A DNA stretch of 18,531 bases from JAWWPY01 sp964412845. Lineage in GTDB: Bacteria > Actinomycetota > Actinomycetes > Streptosporangiales > Streptosporangiaceae. How positions within the stretch are numbered: the stretch's first letter is position 1; every line of letters starts with the position of its first letter. The position numbers were made by a program, and so were the translations under genes. A model generated the notes under the pieces. It did no database searches. It saw only the letters and a program-made list of their open reading frames with translations, and was not told the DNA's origin. Location of the stretch: the NCBI GenBank assembly GCA_964412845.1, contig CAYPQM010000144.1, positions 1-18,531 on the forward strand. Reading direction: 5' to 3'. Of the stretch, positions 6,206 through 13,785 are shown piece after piece.

Positions 6206-7024
6206 GTGGTTACTTATGACTGCCTGACGTTTCTAACCGACTACGGCGTCGAGGACGGGTTCGTGGCGGCCTGCCACGGAGTGGCCGCCCGCATCTCGCC
6301 CGGGCTCCGGCTCATCGACATCACGCATCTCGTGCCGCCCGGCGACGTCCGGCGCGGCGCGGCGGTGCTGGCTCAGACTCTGCCCTATATGCCGCCGGCG
6401 GTGCACGTCGCAGTCGTGGATCCAGGCGTCGGGACCGCCCGCCGCGGCGTCGCCGTGGCGACCGGGGAGTGCATCCTGGTCGGCCCGGACAACGGCCTGC
6501 TGTCCTGGGCGGTCGCCGCTCAGGGCGGGGCGACCGGCGCCTACCAGCTCACCAACGGCGAGCTGTGGCTGCATCCGGTGTCGCCCACCTTCCACGGCCG
6601 GGACATCTTCACGCCGGTCGCCGCGCACCTGGCGGCGGGCGCCGACCTCGACTCGGTGGGAACCGAGATCGATGTCGCGGACCTGGTGACGCTGCCCGCG
6701 CCGACCAGCAGGGTGCATGACGGCGAGGCTGAGGGCGAGGTGATGTCGGTGGACCGGTTCGGCAACGTGCAACTGTCCATCGCCGCCTCGGACGCCGACC
6801 ACCTGGGCATCGGATTCGGGTCGCCGCTGGTGGTCCGCTGCGGGCGCCGCCAGCTCACCGTCCCCTACCTGGAGACGTTCGCGGCCGTGGCTCCCGGTGA
6901 GATCGTCGCCTTCACCGACAGTGCCGGGCTCATCTCCCTGGCCGTCAACGCCGGCGACGCGGCGCAGCAGCTCGGGCTGCCCCCCGGAGCGCACGTGAGG
7001 CTGTCGGTCGCGCCGCCATCCTGA
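6206..7024 (+). CDS. SAM hydrolase (DUF62, adenosine-forming)
   Basis: This 272-residue enzyme of the DUF62/SAM hydroxide adenosyltransferase family should split S-adenosylmethionine with water into adenosine and methionine. It is related to fluorinase and chlorinase. Visible motifs are FLTDYG (residues 9-14), VDPGVG (71-76), PDNGLLS (94-100), FHGRDIF (129-135) and DRFGNVQLS further on. The Asp-Arg-His set of the hydrolases appears to be D72, R79 and H130. Keeping the arginine argues against a halogenase. The length is usual for the family. GTG at 6206 is the only plausible start, and no Shine-Dalgarno precedes it. A TACGCT box at 6192-6197 could be the -10 of a leaderless transcript, but no -35 is evident. 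It shares its upstream region with DUF3263. Confidence 0.93.
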   Translation: MVTYDCLTFLTDYGVEDGFVAACHGVAARISPGLRLIDITHLVPPGDVRRGAAVLAQTLPYMPPAVHVAVVDPGVGTARRGVAVATGECILVGPDNGLLSWAVAAQGGATGAYQLTNGELWLHPVSPTFHGRDIFTPVAAHLAAGADLDSVGTEIDVADLVTLPAPTSRVHDGEAEGEVMSVDRFGNVQLSIAASDADHLGIGFGSPLVVRCGRRQLTVPYLETFAAVAPGEIVAFTDSAGLISLAVNAGDAAQQLGLPPGAHVRLSVAPPS

Positions 7025-7038
7025 GACCCACACACCCG

Positions 7039-7082
7039 TCCTGAACGCTAGGTCCCAGTCTTCCTGAACGCTGGGTCCAAGT
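7039..7082 (+). repeat. Two imperfect 21-bp direct repeats, 23-bp period
   Basis: The unit TCCTGAACGCT followed by (A/G)GGTCC(C/A)AGT occurs at 7039-7059 and 7062-7082, with 19 of 21 bases identical. It lies just after the SAM hydrolase stop and upstream of the mycosin-like gene. It might be a tandem regulator site; nothing else supports a function. Confidence 0.6.
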
Positions 7083-7199
7083 AGTGGTCACTCCAGCCAC
7101 ATAGCTGCGCTCACACCCCATACGTCACGCTACCGACTCCCAAACCAGTCGAACGTGGCACAATGCCGTGGGTACTCGACCACGGGAAGGGTGGATGCC

Positions 7200-9371
7200 G
7201 TGGCGCGGAGGTTCCCCCGGCGCGCAACGGCGGCGGTGGCTGCCGGGTGTGCCGTGGCGTGTGTCGCGCTCGCGGCCACGCCAGCCTTTGCTGACCAGGT
7301 CCGGAATCAGGAATGGTGGCTCGCCGCACTGCACGTGACGACGGCCTGGGAATCCAGCAAGGGTTCCGGGGTCACCGTCGCGGTGCTCGACACCGGCGTT
7401 GACCCCGCGCAGGCCGACCTGACCGGCTCAGTGACCACCGGGCCCGACTACACCGCGTCGGGACGGAAATCCGGCGGGACTTTCTGGGGGATCCACGGCA
7501 CCGCCATCGCCAGCCTGATCGCCGGCCACGGGCATGGGGCCAAGGGCGCTGACGGCATCATCGGAGTGGCTCCAGCGGCCAAGATCCTTTCCGTCCGGGT
7601 CACCCTGGAGGGCAACGACCCGCTGCTGGCCACCCCGCGCGTGGCCGCGGCCCTGCCGGGGGCCATCGCCAAGGGCATCCGTTACGCGGTCAGCCAGGGC
7701 GTCGGCGTCATCGACCTGCCGCTGGACCCAGCGGCGCTGGCCGGCCGGGGATCCGGCAGCAGCACCGCGGAACGCGATGCGGTGGCGTACGCCCTCAGCA
7801 AGCACGTCGTCCTGGTCGCGCCCGGGGGTGACGGCGGAGCCGGGACCGACCCGGTCAACTACCCCGCCGCGTACCCCGGCGTCATCTCGGTGGGCGCCTT
7901 CAGCCAGGCCTTCAACAAGGCCGCGTTCACCAGCCGCCACTCGTACGTCACGCTCACCGCCGCCGGGGACGGCGTCGCGGCGGCGACGCTGCCGACCGGG
8001 TACGCCATGCTGCACAGCACCAGCGCGGCCAGCGCGGTGGTGGCCGGCATGGCCGCGCTGATCAAGGCGCAGTTCCCCAACCTGACCCCGGCCCAGGTGA
8101 CCACGGCGCTCACCTCGAGCACGGTCTTCCGGCCCAAGGGCGGCAGGCTGGACGGATCCGGCTACGGAACCGCGGACGCCGAGGCCGCCCTGCTCGCCGC
8201 GGCCAAGATCAACGCGGCCGTCCCGGCCAAGTCGGGCACGGGGGCTGCCGTCGCGGCCCCATCGTCCCCGGTGGTCCATCCACGGACCGCGCACCTCGCC
8301 CGGACGCTGCGCTACGCCGCCCTCGGGGTGGCCGCCGTCCTGCTGCTCGCCCTGCTGATCTTTGCGCTGACCCGCCGGGCCCGGCGGCGGCGGGCCCGGG
8401 CCAGCCGGCTCGCGCCGCTGCGCGACGTCGCCCGGGTCGCCGTGCGCGCGCAACCGGAATTCTCGGCGGTGCCCCCCTCCGCCGGAAGCCAGTTCGCCGG
8501 GGCGGCTGAGTACGCGAGTGCCCAGTTCGCGCTGGAGCCGTTCCCCGGGGACCTGGATGAGACTCCGTTCCCGGGAGACGAGCGGACGCGGAATCCGTTC
8601 CCGGGGGACGAGGAAGCCACGACGCAGTTCTCCATCAGCCAGTTCCCCAGCGCCGAGATGCCTGGGGTCGCCTCGTTCCCGGCCGGCGAGATGCCTGGAG
8701 CCGCCCCGTTCCCCGCCGCCGAGATGCCCCCCGGGGTCGCGCCGTTCCCGGCCGTGCCGCCCGCGAACGGGGCCGCGGGCGGCACGCACCGGGCCCTCTC
8801 GCCGACGCCGAGGCCGAGCGCGGCCCGGCCGCCCCGGATATCGGGTACGCCTCCGTGGGAGGCCGCGGAAAAGCCAGAGGGTGAAGTTCCCTGGGCCTCC
8901 AGCCCGCCCGCCAAGTCGGCCCACAACCGGCCGGGCCCGCCGCGCCGGGTGGTGCCGAGCGGGGTTCAGCCCTGGGGGCCGGCCGCCCCTAGCGGCGCGC
9001 CCCAGGACGGCTCAGCACACGGCGGCGCGCCGGGCGGCTCAGCCCAGGGCGGCTCAGCCCAGGGCGGCTCAGCACGGGCCGGCCGGTCGCAGAGTGACTT
9101 GCCACAGCGCCGTGGGGTGCTTGGTGGCCGGGGCGTGGCCGATCCGTTCTCCGACGATCCGGGATCGGACGGCCTGGAACTGGGCAGCAGGGTTCCTGGC
9201 AGCATGCCATTGCCGGCTGCCACGCAAGGCGGCCGGCACGCGACGGACGCCAACGGCACCGCCGACGATGAGAGCAGCAAGCTCTACGTGTGGAATCCGG
9301 CCGAGGTGACCGAGGCCTTCCCCAAGGTGCCGCCCAGCGAGTCCGGCCGGACCCAGTCAGACCGCAGCTAG
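7200..9371 (+). CDS. Mycosin-like S8 serine protease with long cytoplasmic tail
   Basis: This 723-residue membrane-anchored subtilase has a signal peptide (residues 1-31, cleavage after AFA) and a mature start QEWWLAALHV typical of mycosins. The catalytic triad is D64 (VLDTG), H99 (HGTAIA) and S275 (STSAA). A membrane helix spans about 370-391, followed by an RRARRRRARA stop-transfer. The usual oxyanion asparagine is replaced: the segment VAPGGDGG puts Asp (D211) there. Mycosins usually end shortly after the helix; here a 330-residue Pro/Ala/Gly-rich tail follows, with three PFPGD motifs, three FP..EMP motifs and GGSAQ repeats. GTG at 7200 is chosen because GGAAGG lies 9 nt upstream and the signal peptide then begins MARRFPRR. 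An in-frame GTG at 7155 lacks this. No type VII secretion genes are in the window, so the substrate is unknown. Confidence 0.88.
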   Translation: MARRFPRRATAAVAAGCAVACVALAATPAFADQVRNQEWWLAALHVTTAWESSKGSGVTVAVLDTGVDPAQADLTGSVTTGPDYTASGRKSGGTFWGIHGTAIASLIAGHGHGAKGADGIIGVAPAAKILSVRVTLEGNDPLLATPRVAAALPGAIAKGIRYAVSQGVGVIDLPLDPAALAGRGSGSSTAERDAVAYALSKHVVLVAPGGDGGAGTDPVNYPAAYPGVISVGAFSQAFNKAAFTSRHSYVTLTAAGDGVAAATLPTGYAMLHSTSAASAVVAGMAALIKAQFPNLTPAQVTTALTSSTVFRPKGGRLDGSGYGTADAEAALLAAAKINAAVPAKSGTGAAVAAPSSPVVHPRTAHLARTLRYAALGVAAVLLLALLIFALTRRARRRRARASRLAPLRDVARVAVRAQPEFSAVPPSAGSQFAGAAEYASAQFALEPFPGDLDETPFPGDERTRNPFPGDEEATTQFSISQFPSAEMPGVASFPAGEMPGAAPFPAAEMPPGVAPFPAVPPANGAAGGTHRALSPTPRPSAARPPRISGTPPWEAAEKPEGEVPWASSPPAKSAHNRPGPPRRVVPSGVQPWGPAAPSGAPQDGSAHGGAPGGSAQGGSAQGGSARAGRSQSDLPQRRGVLGGRGVADPFSDDPGSDGLELGSRVPGSMPLPAATQGGRHATDANGTADDESSKLYVWNPAEVTEAFPKVPPSESGRTQSDRS
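9036..9080 (+). repeat. 15-bp tandem repeats in the protease tail
   Basis: Three contiguous copies of GGCTCAGCCCAGGGC (third copy diverged) encode GGSAQ-type pentapeptides. A further related copy lies at 9009-9023. In-frame expansion of a disordered tail is the simplest reading. Confidence 0.8.
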
Positions 9372-9397
9372 CCGTGGGCCGCGTCCGGCCGGTATTT

Positions 9398-9438
9398 GTG
9401 GACTGAAACGGCGCTAGGCTGCAGCGCCAGGAGTCCAC
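9398..9438. terminator. Bidirectional terminator between convergent genes
   Basis: A two-tier stem is formed by GTGGACT (9398-9404) with AGTCCAC (9432-9438) and inside it GGCGCT (9410-9415) with AGCGCC (9423-9428), loop 7 nt. It begins 27 nt after the protease stop and lies 59 nt beyond the plsC stop on the other strand. It has no U tract. Confidence 0.6.
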
Positions 9439-9496
9439 GAACCCAGGCAGGCCGGCGATTCACCGGCTGCTGCGCACCGCCGGGCGCGGACACGCT

Positions 9497-10186
9497 CTAG
9501 CTGGGTCGGCCGCCGTTCAGCTCTTCTTTCCGCGCTGAGGCATACATGGGCACGAACTCCTGACCGGACAGCGCCTGAATCGCCTTCATGACCTCATCAG
9601 CCACGACGCGACGCGCCTTGGCGCCGGCCGGCTGCCCGCGGAGCTCCTCGAAGGTCAGTGGTGCGCCGATCCTGATCCGGATCCGGTGCAGCCGCGGCAC
9701 CGAGTGGCCCGGCGGGAGCACCCGGTCCGTGCCGAGCATGGCGACCGGGATCACCGGCAGGCCCGAGTTGAGGGCCAGCCAGCCGACTCCCGTCCTGCCC
9801 CGGTACAGCCGCCCGTCCGGCGACCTGGTGCCCTCGGGGTACAGGCCGAACAGCTCACCCGAGCGCAGCAGACCCAGCGCCGCTTCGAGCATGTCCTGCG
9901 CCGCGCGCGCTTCGCCCCGGTCCACCCTGAGTTGCTTGGTCGCGCGCAGGTACGCCCCGGCGAACCGCTGGGCTGGCCGGGTGCCGGTGAAGTACTCCGA
10001 CTTGGCCGCGAAGGTGAGCGGGCGGTCGAGGACCAGCGGAAGGAAGATCGAGTCGACGATTGACAGATGATTCGAGGCGATGATGGCGCCACCGGTGGGC
10101 GGGATGTGCTCGCCACCCTCGACCTCCGGCCGCCACAGCAGATGCAGTAATGGCCCGGCCAGGACGCGTGAGATCGTGTACTTCAC
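9497..10186 (-). CDS. PlsC-type 1-acylglycerol-3-phosphate acyltransferase
   Basis: This 229-residue member of the PlsC/LPLAT family transfers fatty acyl groups to a lysophospholipid or glycolipid acceptor at the inner face of the membrane. The catalytic motif NHLSIVD (N39, H40, D45) and the acceptor-phosphate motif PEGTRS (117-122) are intact, as are RTGVGWLA and the VIPVAM strand that usually follow. Length is normal. The start is GTG at 10186 with GGGGAGGG about 7 nt upstream, inside the preceding gene. GTGA overlaps that gene's stop, so the two are translationally coupled. The acyl acceptor cannot be read from the sequence. The neighbours suggest an envelope lipid rather than only housekeeping phosphatidate. 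Confidence 0.93.
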   Translation of the reverse strand: MKYTISRVLAGPLLHLLWRPEVEGGEHIPPTGGAIIASNHLSIVDSIFLPLVLDRPLTFAAKSEYFTGTRPAQRFAGAYLRATKQLRVDRGEARAAQDMLEAALGLLRSGELFGLYPEGTRSPDGRLYRGRTGVGWLALNSGLPVIPVAMLGTDRVLPPGHSVPRLHRIRIRIGAPLTFEELRGQPAGAKARRVVADEVMKAIQALSGQEFVPMYASARKEELNGGRPS

Positions 10187-12552
10187 CCGATCCCTCCCCG
10201 TGGTGCGAACCTCGACGGCAGGTCAAAGATAGCCTTGGCCGCCGCCCCAGGATGCACCGCGGGCGGGCGAGCCGACAAGATCGCGATGACCAGCGGCAGT
10301 ATCAGCGGCAGTTCGGCGGCCGGCACGGTCACCCCGGAGTCGTCGGCGAACCAGCCGAGCACGGCCACCAGCCAGATCGCGCCGAAAACCGTCCTCAGCA
10401 GCGGGATCTCCTGGTACGCGCGGACCAGCAGCCCGGCCCGGAACCTGGCCGGCCAGGCGAGCGCCAGGCCGAGCACCACGACGACCACCGGGACCACCAG
10501 CGCCCCCAGGTTGACCGTCAGGGAGCCCACGTTGGAGTTGATTTTCCGCTGCAGGATGCCGCCCGCCCCGCCGTGCAGGGCCTGCCCGACGAAACCGCCG
10601 ATGTCAGAGTGCCCGGTGATCGGGACGAAGTAGTTGACCAGCGCGAACACCGTCACCAGGGCCAGCCCGCTGACCGCGGCGATGACCGCCCGCCGGGCGG
10701 TGATGCTGATGCCGGCCAGCGCGGCCAGCAGCAGCAGGAAGCCGGGGACCATGGCGATCGTCCCGCCCACCTTGGCGCCGAAGCCCGGCCAGCCCGCCGC
10801 GATCACGGCGACCAGGGCCACGGCCGCCGCCGCGAGCACGCCGCCGCTGCGCGAGCCGCGGCGCCACGCGGCGATCCCGAGCCAGGCCGCGCAGAGAATG
10901 CCCGACGTGCCGTAGATGCCCAGGGCGTTGTTGCCGAGGCCGTAGAAGCGGCCGGCCGCCAGCGCGGACAGGCCGAACGGGGTGCCCATCTGCAGCCGCG
11001 AGCCGGTCATCACGTCCAGCGCGATCACGCCGACCGTCACGGCGGCTACCACCCCGGGCGGCCCGAGGGGGTCGCGCCGCCACGGCCCGGTCAGCGCGAT
11101 CGCCGCGATGACCGCGGCCCAGATGACGGCCATGGCGTACAGCAGCACCGCCGGGTGGCCGTGCGTCCACCACGGCACCAGGCTGGCCAGGAAGGTACCC
11201 GCGGGGATCGAGGCGGCGCAGATGCCTGCCACCCTGGCCACGGCCCGTCGTCGGCGGCCGCGGTTCTCGCCCCGGCCCCACGGCAGCACCGCGACCAGGC
11301 CGAAGAATGCCGCGTAGCCGAACCCGACGATAATGAAGAACCAGGTGACGGTGGCCTTGTAGACCTGGGCGGCGGTGTCCTGGCCGATCAGCCCGCGGAT
11401 CGCGGAGCCCAGGCTGGCCCGGCTGGCCCGGGTCAGCTGCGAGCCCACCACGTCAGAGGGCACCGGCCGGCCGCGCCAGCCCAGCACGCTGCGCGTCAGG
11501 TCGGTGATCAGCGTCATGCCCGGCTGCCGGGTCGATGCCGCGTGCAGCAGGCCGGAGTGGTAGCCCGGGCCGCTGACGATGATCAGGCGCAGGTGCGGCG
11601 CCGAGTCGTCGCCCGGGGCGGCAACGACCAGGATCGTGCCGGGCGCAAGCTCCGCGCTGATCCGGCCGATCTCCTGGTCATCGGCGCGGACCTGGGCGGC
11701 GCGGGTTGCGGTAGATCTGATCTCCGTAATCCCGGGCTGGCTCGCCGACGCCGCGTGGCCAGCGCCAGGACCTGCCGCGGAAGGGAGCGCGCCCAGGTCG
11801 ACCACCGTCAGCGGGCACCGCGCGAGGTCCTGGCGGCTCAGCGCGGACGCCGCCGGGAGGAAGGAACTCACCTGGCCCGCCCGGCTGGCCAGGGCCAGCG
11901 CGGCACCCGGCCCGACCGCGGTAGCGCACTGCCTGGGACCTGCCGCGGAGGCCAGCAGGCCCCATCGCGGGTTGTAATGAAACTGCTTGTTGTAGGAGAC
12001 CTGCGCGGGCATCGACGGCACCTGGGCCGGCGTCGGTTTCCCCGCGCTTCCTGCCGTGGCCAGGTACGTCACGTCGGGGAGCGCGGCGCACTGGCCCGAG
12101 GCGGGGCGCTGGGCGGCCGCGCGGGCACCAGCGTTCAGCGTCAGCCAGCCGTCGGCCGGGCAACTGCGGGTAGTCACCCCGCTGACCACGAGGGAACCCA
12201 CCGAACCTGCGGTGGCCAGCCGCCAGAGCGCGGGCGTGGCCGTCGCGGAGACATCACTCCAGCGCAAGCCCGGGACCCCGACCAGAACGACACGGTGCGC
12301 GGAGGTGGCCACGCCGGCGCGGCGCGGCGTAACGGCGGCGCCGGCCTGGTCCGGCGCGCTGACGGTGACGGCCTCCGCGCGCTGCGGTACGGTGCCGGCT
12401 GCGCCGGACGCGGAGTGTCCGGCAGCAGCCGGGTGAGCCGTCGCTGCGCTGGCCGCAGTGGCCGGGCTGGCCGCAGCGAACAGCCCGGCTCCGCCCGCCG
12501 CGGCTGCTGCCAGCACGGCGGACCCGAGAACCAGGGCGACGGTCCTGCGCAC
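10183..12552 (-). CDS. Alkaline-phosphatase-like exodomain fused to about ten membrane helices
   Basis: This is a 789-residue membrane protein. A signal or anchor helix (about 5-33) precedes an extracytoplasmic domain at about 85-395. That domain has an alkaline-phosphatase-superfamily outline: VVLVGVPGLRW at 88-98, TPALWRLATAGS at 106-117, CPADGWLTLNAG at 131-142, and a late LVVAAPGDD and LRLIIVSGPG region. The usual metal-binding Asp in the first motif is replaced (VGVPG), so catalysis is doubtful. About ten helices follow from 403 onward, with conserved-looking polar motifs RFYGLGNNALGIYG (535-548), GFGAKVGGTI (590-599) and ADDSGVTVPA (736-745). I cannot name the family; it resembles conserved actinomycete membrane proteins of unknown role. 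The start is GTG at 12552 without a good Shine-Dalgarno. It is the middle gene of a probable PAP2, this gene, plsC operon. Flippase, polymerase or transferase roles are open. Confidence 0.85.
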   Translation of the reverse strand: MRRTVALVLGSAVLAAAAAGGAGLFAAASPATAASAATAHPAAAGHSASGAAGTVPQRAEAVTVSAPDQAGAAVTPRRAGVATSAHRVVLVGVPGLRWSDVSATATPALWRLATAGSVGSLVVSGVTTRSCPADGWLTLNAGARAAAQRPASGQCAALPDVTYLATAGSAGKPTPAQVPSMPAQVSYNKQFHYNPRWGLLASAAGPRQCATAVGPGAALALASRAGQVSSFLPAASALSRQDLARCPLTVVDLGALPSAAGPGAGHAASASQPGITEIRSTATRAAQVRADDQEIGRISAELAPGTILVVAAPGDDSAPHLRLIIVSGPGYHSGLLHAASTRQPGMTLITDLTRSVLGWRGRPVPSDVVGSQLTRASRASLGSAIRGLIGQDTAAQVYKATVTWFFIIVGFGYAAFFGLVAVLPWGRGENRGRRRRAVARVAGICAASIPAGTFLASLVPWWTHGHPAVLLYAMAVIWAAVIAAIALTGPWRRDPLGPPGVVAAVTVGVIALDVMTGSRLQMGTPFGLSALAAGRFYGLGNNALGIYGTSGILCAAWLGIAAWRRGSRSGGVLAAAAVALVAVIAAGWPGFGAKVGGTIAMVPGFLLLLAALAGISITARRAVIAAVSGLALVTVFALVNYFVPITGHSDIGGFVGQALHGGAGGILQRKINSNVGSLTVNLGALVVPVVVVVLGLALAWPARFRAGLLVRAYQEIPLLRTVFGAIWLVAVLGWFADDSGVTVPAAELPLILPLVIAILSARPPAVHPGAAAKAIFDLPSRFAPRGGIG

Positions 12553-12566
12553 GTGGATAACCGTAT

Positions 12567-12583
12567 CCGGCTCACGGAGCCGG
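12567..12583 (-). promoter_or_regulatory. Short hairpin in the 37-bp intergenic spacer
   Basis: CCGGCTC and GAGCCGG form a perfect 7-bp stem with a 3-nt loop between the PAP2 stop and the next GTG. It may be an attenuator, a partial terminator or an mRNA-stabilising fold. It is short and lacks a U tract. Confidence 0.4.
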
Positions 12584-12589
12584 CCGAGT

Positions 12590-13651
12590 TCACGCCGAGA
12601 CGGTCTGCGGCGCTGTCGTGTCCTGGGCCAGGACCGGCTGCGGTTCCCCGCCTCGCCGCCGGGCCTGCCGCCGGTCGAGCAAACGCGAGCCGCCGAAGTA
12701 GACCGCCGCGGCGAAGGCCCATCCGACGATCTCGTCGATCACGAAATGCTCGCCGGTATAGGCCAGGGTGAAGGCCATGGCCAGGACGTAGCCGGCCAGC
12801 AGCCCGCGGGCCCACCAGCGGGCGCCGGCCCAGAAGAACAGCAGCAGGAGCATCGGGTAGGCGGCGTGCAGCGACGGCATCGCCGCGACGTCGTTGGCGA
12901 ACGCGCTGCCCCGGGTGAACAGGGCCGCCGCCGCGTGCACCCCGAGGTGCTCCCAGACGACCGGGATGACCCTGATCACGTACCCGATGTTGCCGTTCCG
13001 GCTGGCCAGCCAGGGCGGCATGGCCGGGTACAGGGCGTACCCGGCGTAGCCCAGGAAGGTGACGCCCACGTACAAGGCGATGTAACGCTTGAACCGCTCG
13101 TGGTTGCGCTTCCAGAGCACGGCGGCCACCGTGTAGCTGCTGAAGAAGTAGCTCATGTAGACGGCCCAGGCCGCGTAGTCCCACACCTGCAGGTGGCTGG
13201 GGTCAAACAGCCATCGCTGCAGCCGGACGGTGGGCACCGTGCCGAAACCGATGAACCGGTCGAAGGCGACTTGAGGCCGGATGAAGGGCCCCCACAGCAC
13301 GTGGCTGGCGTACCCGCGCAGCAGGGCGTAGAGGACGAGCACCAGATAGAGCGGGAGCCAGTCACGCACGACTCCGCGGCGCCACTGGCGGAGGTCATCC
13401 AGGCTCGCCACGAACAGGGCGGCGGCCATCCAGATCAGCACGGTGTCCTCGGACAGCGAGATGCCCCGCAGCACCGTGTACCCGGCGAACACGGCCACCA
13501 GGACGGACCACCCGATGATCAACCGGCGGCGCCGCACCAGCCAGCTCCGGGTACGACTATGCGCGGAACCAGGTGCGGTATCTTCGAGATCTTCGAGCGG
13601 CCCGGTGCGGGTCGGGCTGGTCAGCAGCTGCCGACCAGGTTCCATGTTCAT
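12590..13651 (-). CDS. PAP2/AUR1-like membrane phosphatase or phosphotransferase
   Basis: This integral membrane protein of about 353 residues and eight helices belongs to the PAP2 superfamily, whose members cleave or transfer lipid phosphate groups. Signature motif 2 is AMPSLHAA (H262) and motif 3 is HFVIDEIVGW (H302, D306). The pattern and size resemble the AUR1/inositol-phosphotransferase branch rather than simple PAP2 phosphatases, but the substrate is not evident. ATG at 13651 is chosen because GGCAGG lies about 6 nt upstream. GTG at 13684 and ATG at 13669 are in frame but have no better ribosome binding site and low-GC third positions. Only 37 bp separates it from the next gene on the same strand. 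It diverges from the glycosyltransferase gene, with a short shared promoter region between. Confidence 0.88.
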   Translation of the reverse strand: MNMEPGRQLLTSPTRTGPLEDLEDTAPGSAHSRTRSWLVRRRRLIIGWSVLVAVFAGYTVLRGISLSEDTVLIWMAAALFVASLDDLRQWRRGVVRDWLPLYLVLVLYALLRGYASHVLWGPFIRPQVAFDRFIGFGTVPTVRLQRWLFDPSHLQVWDYAAWAVYMSYFFSSYTVAAVLWKRNHERFKRYIALYVGVTFLGYAGYALYPAMPPWLASRNGNIGYVIRVIPVVWEHLGVHAAAALFTRGSAFANDVAAMPSLHAAYPMLLLLFFWAGARWWARGLLAGYVLAMAFTLAYTGEHFVIDEIVGWAFAAAVYFGGSRLLDRRQARRRGGEPQPVLAQDTTAPQTVSA

Positions 13652-13785
13652 CGGCTGCCTGCCTGTCATCTGCCTTATAGTCACGTAAGCCGACCGAAAT
13701 TATCGATTTCGCCTTCTCCTAGCCGCTTCTTTGACTTCTCCCGGCAGATTTCTTGACCAATTCAGGAAACGTTCGTGTCGTAACC

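Noticed and set aside
7155..7199. Upstream GTG start for the mycosin-like gene
   Set aside because: GGAAGG lies inside this stretch, ideally placed for GTG 7200, and the signal peptide starts correctly there.
10150..12771. 873-codon open frame on the plus strand across the operon
   Set aside because: It mirrors minus-strand genes with clear domains and helices; its product is a low-complexity Arg/Gly/Gln-rich sequence typical of the antisense of high-GC genes.
13753..13785. TTG start for the GT-C gene
   Set aside because: No ribosome binding site and A/T-rich third positions; TTGACC here looks more like a -35 box. Not excluded.
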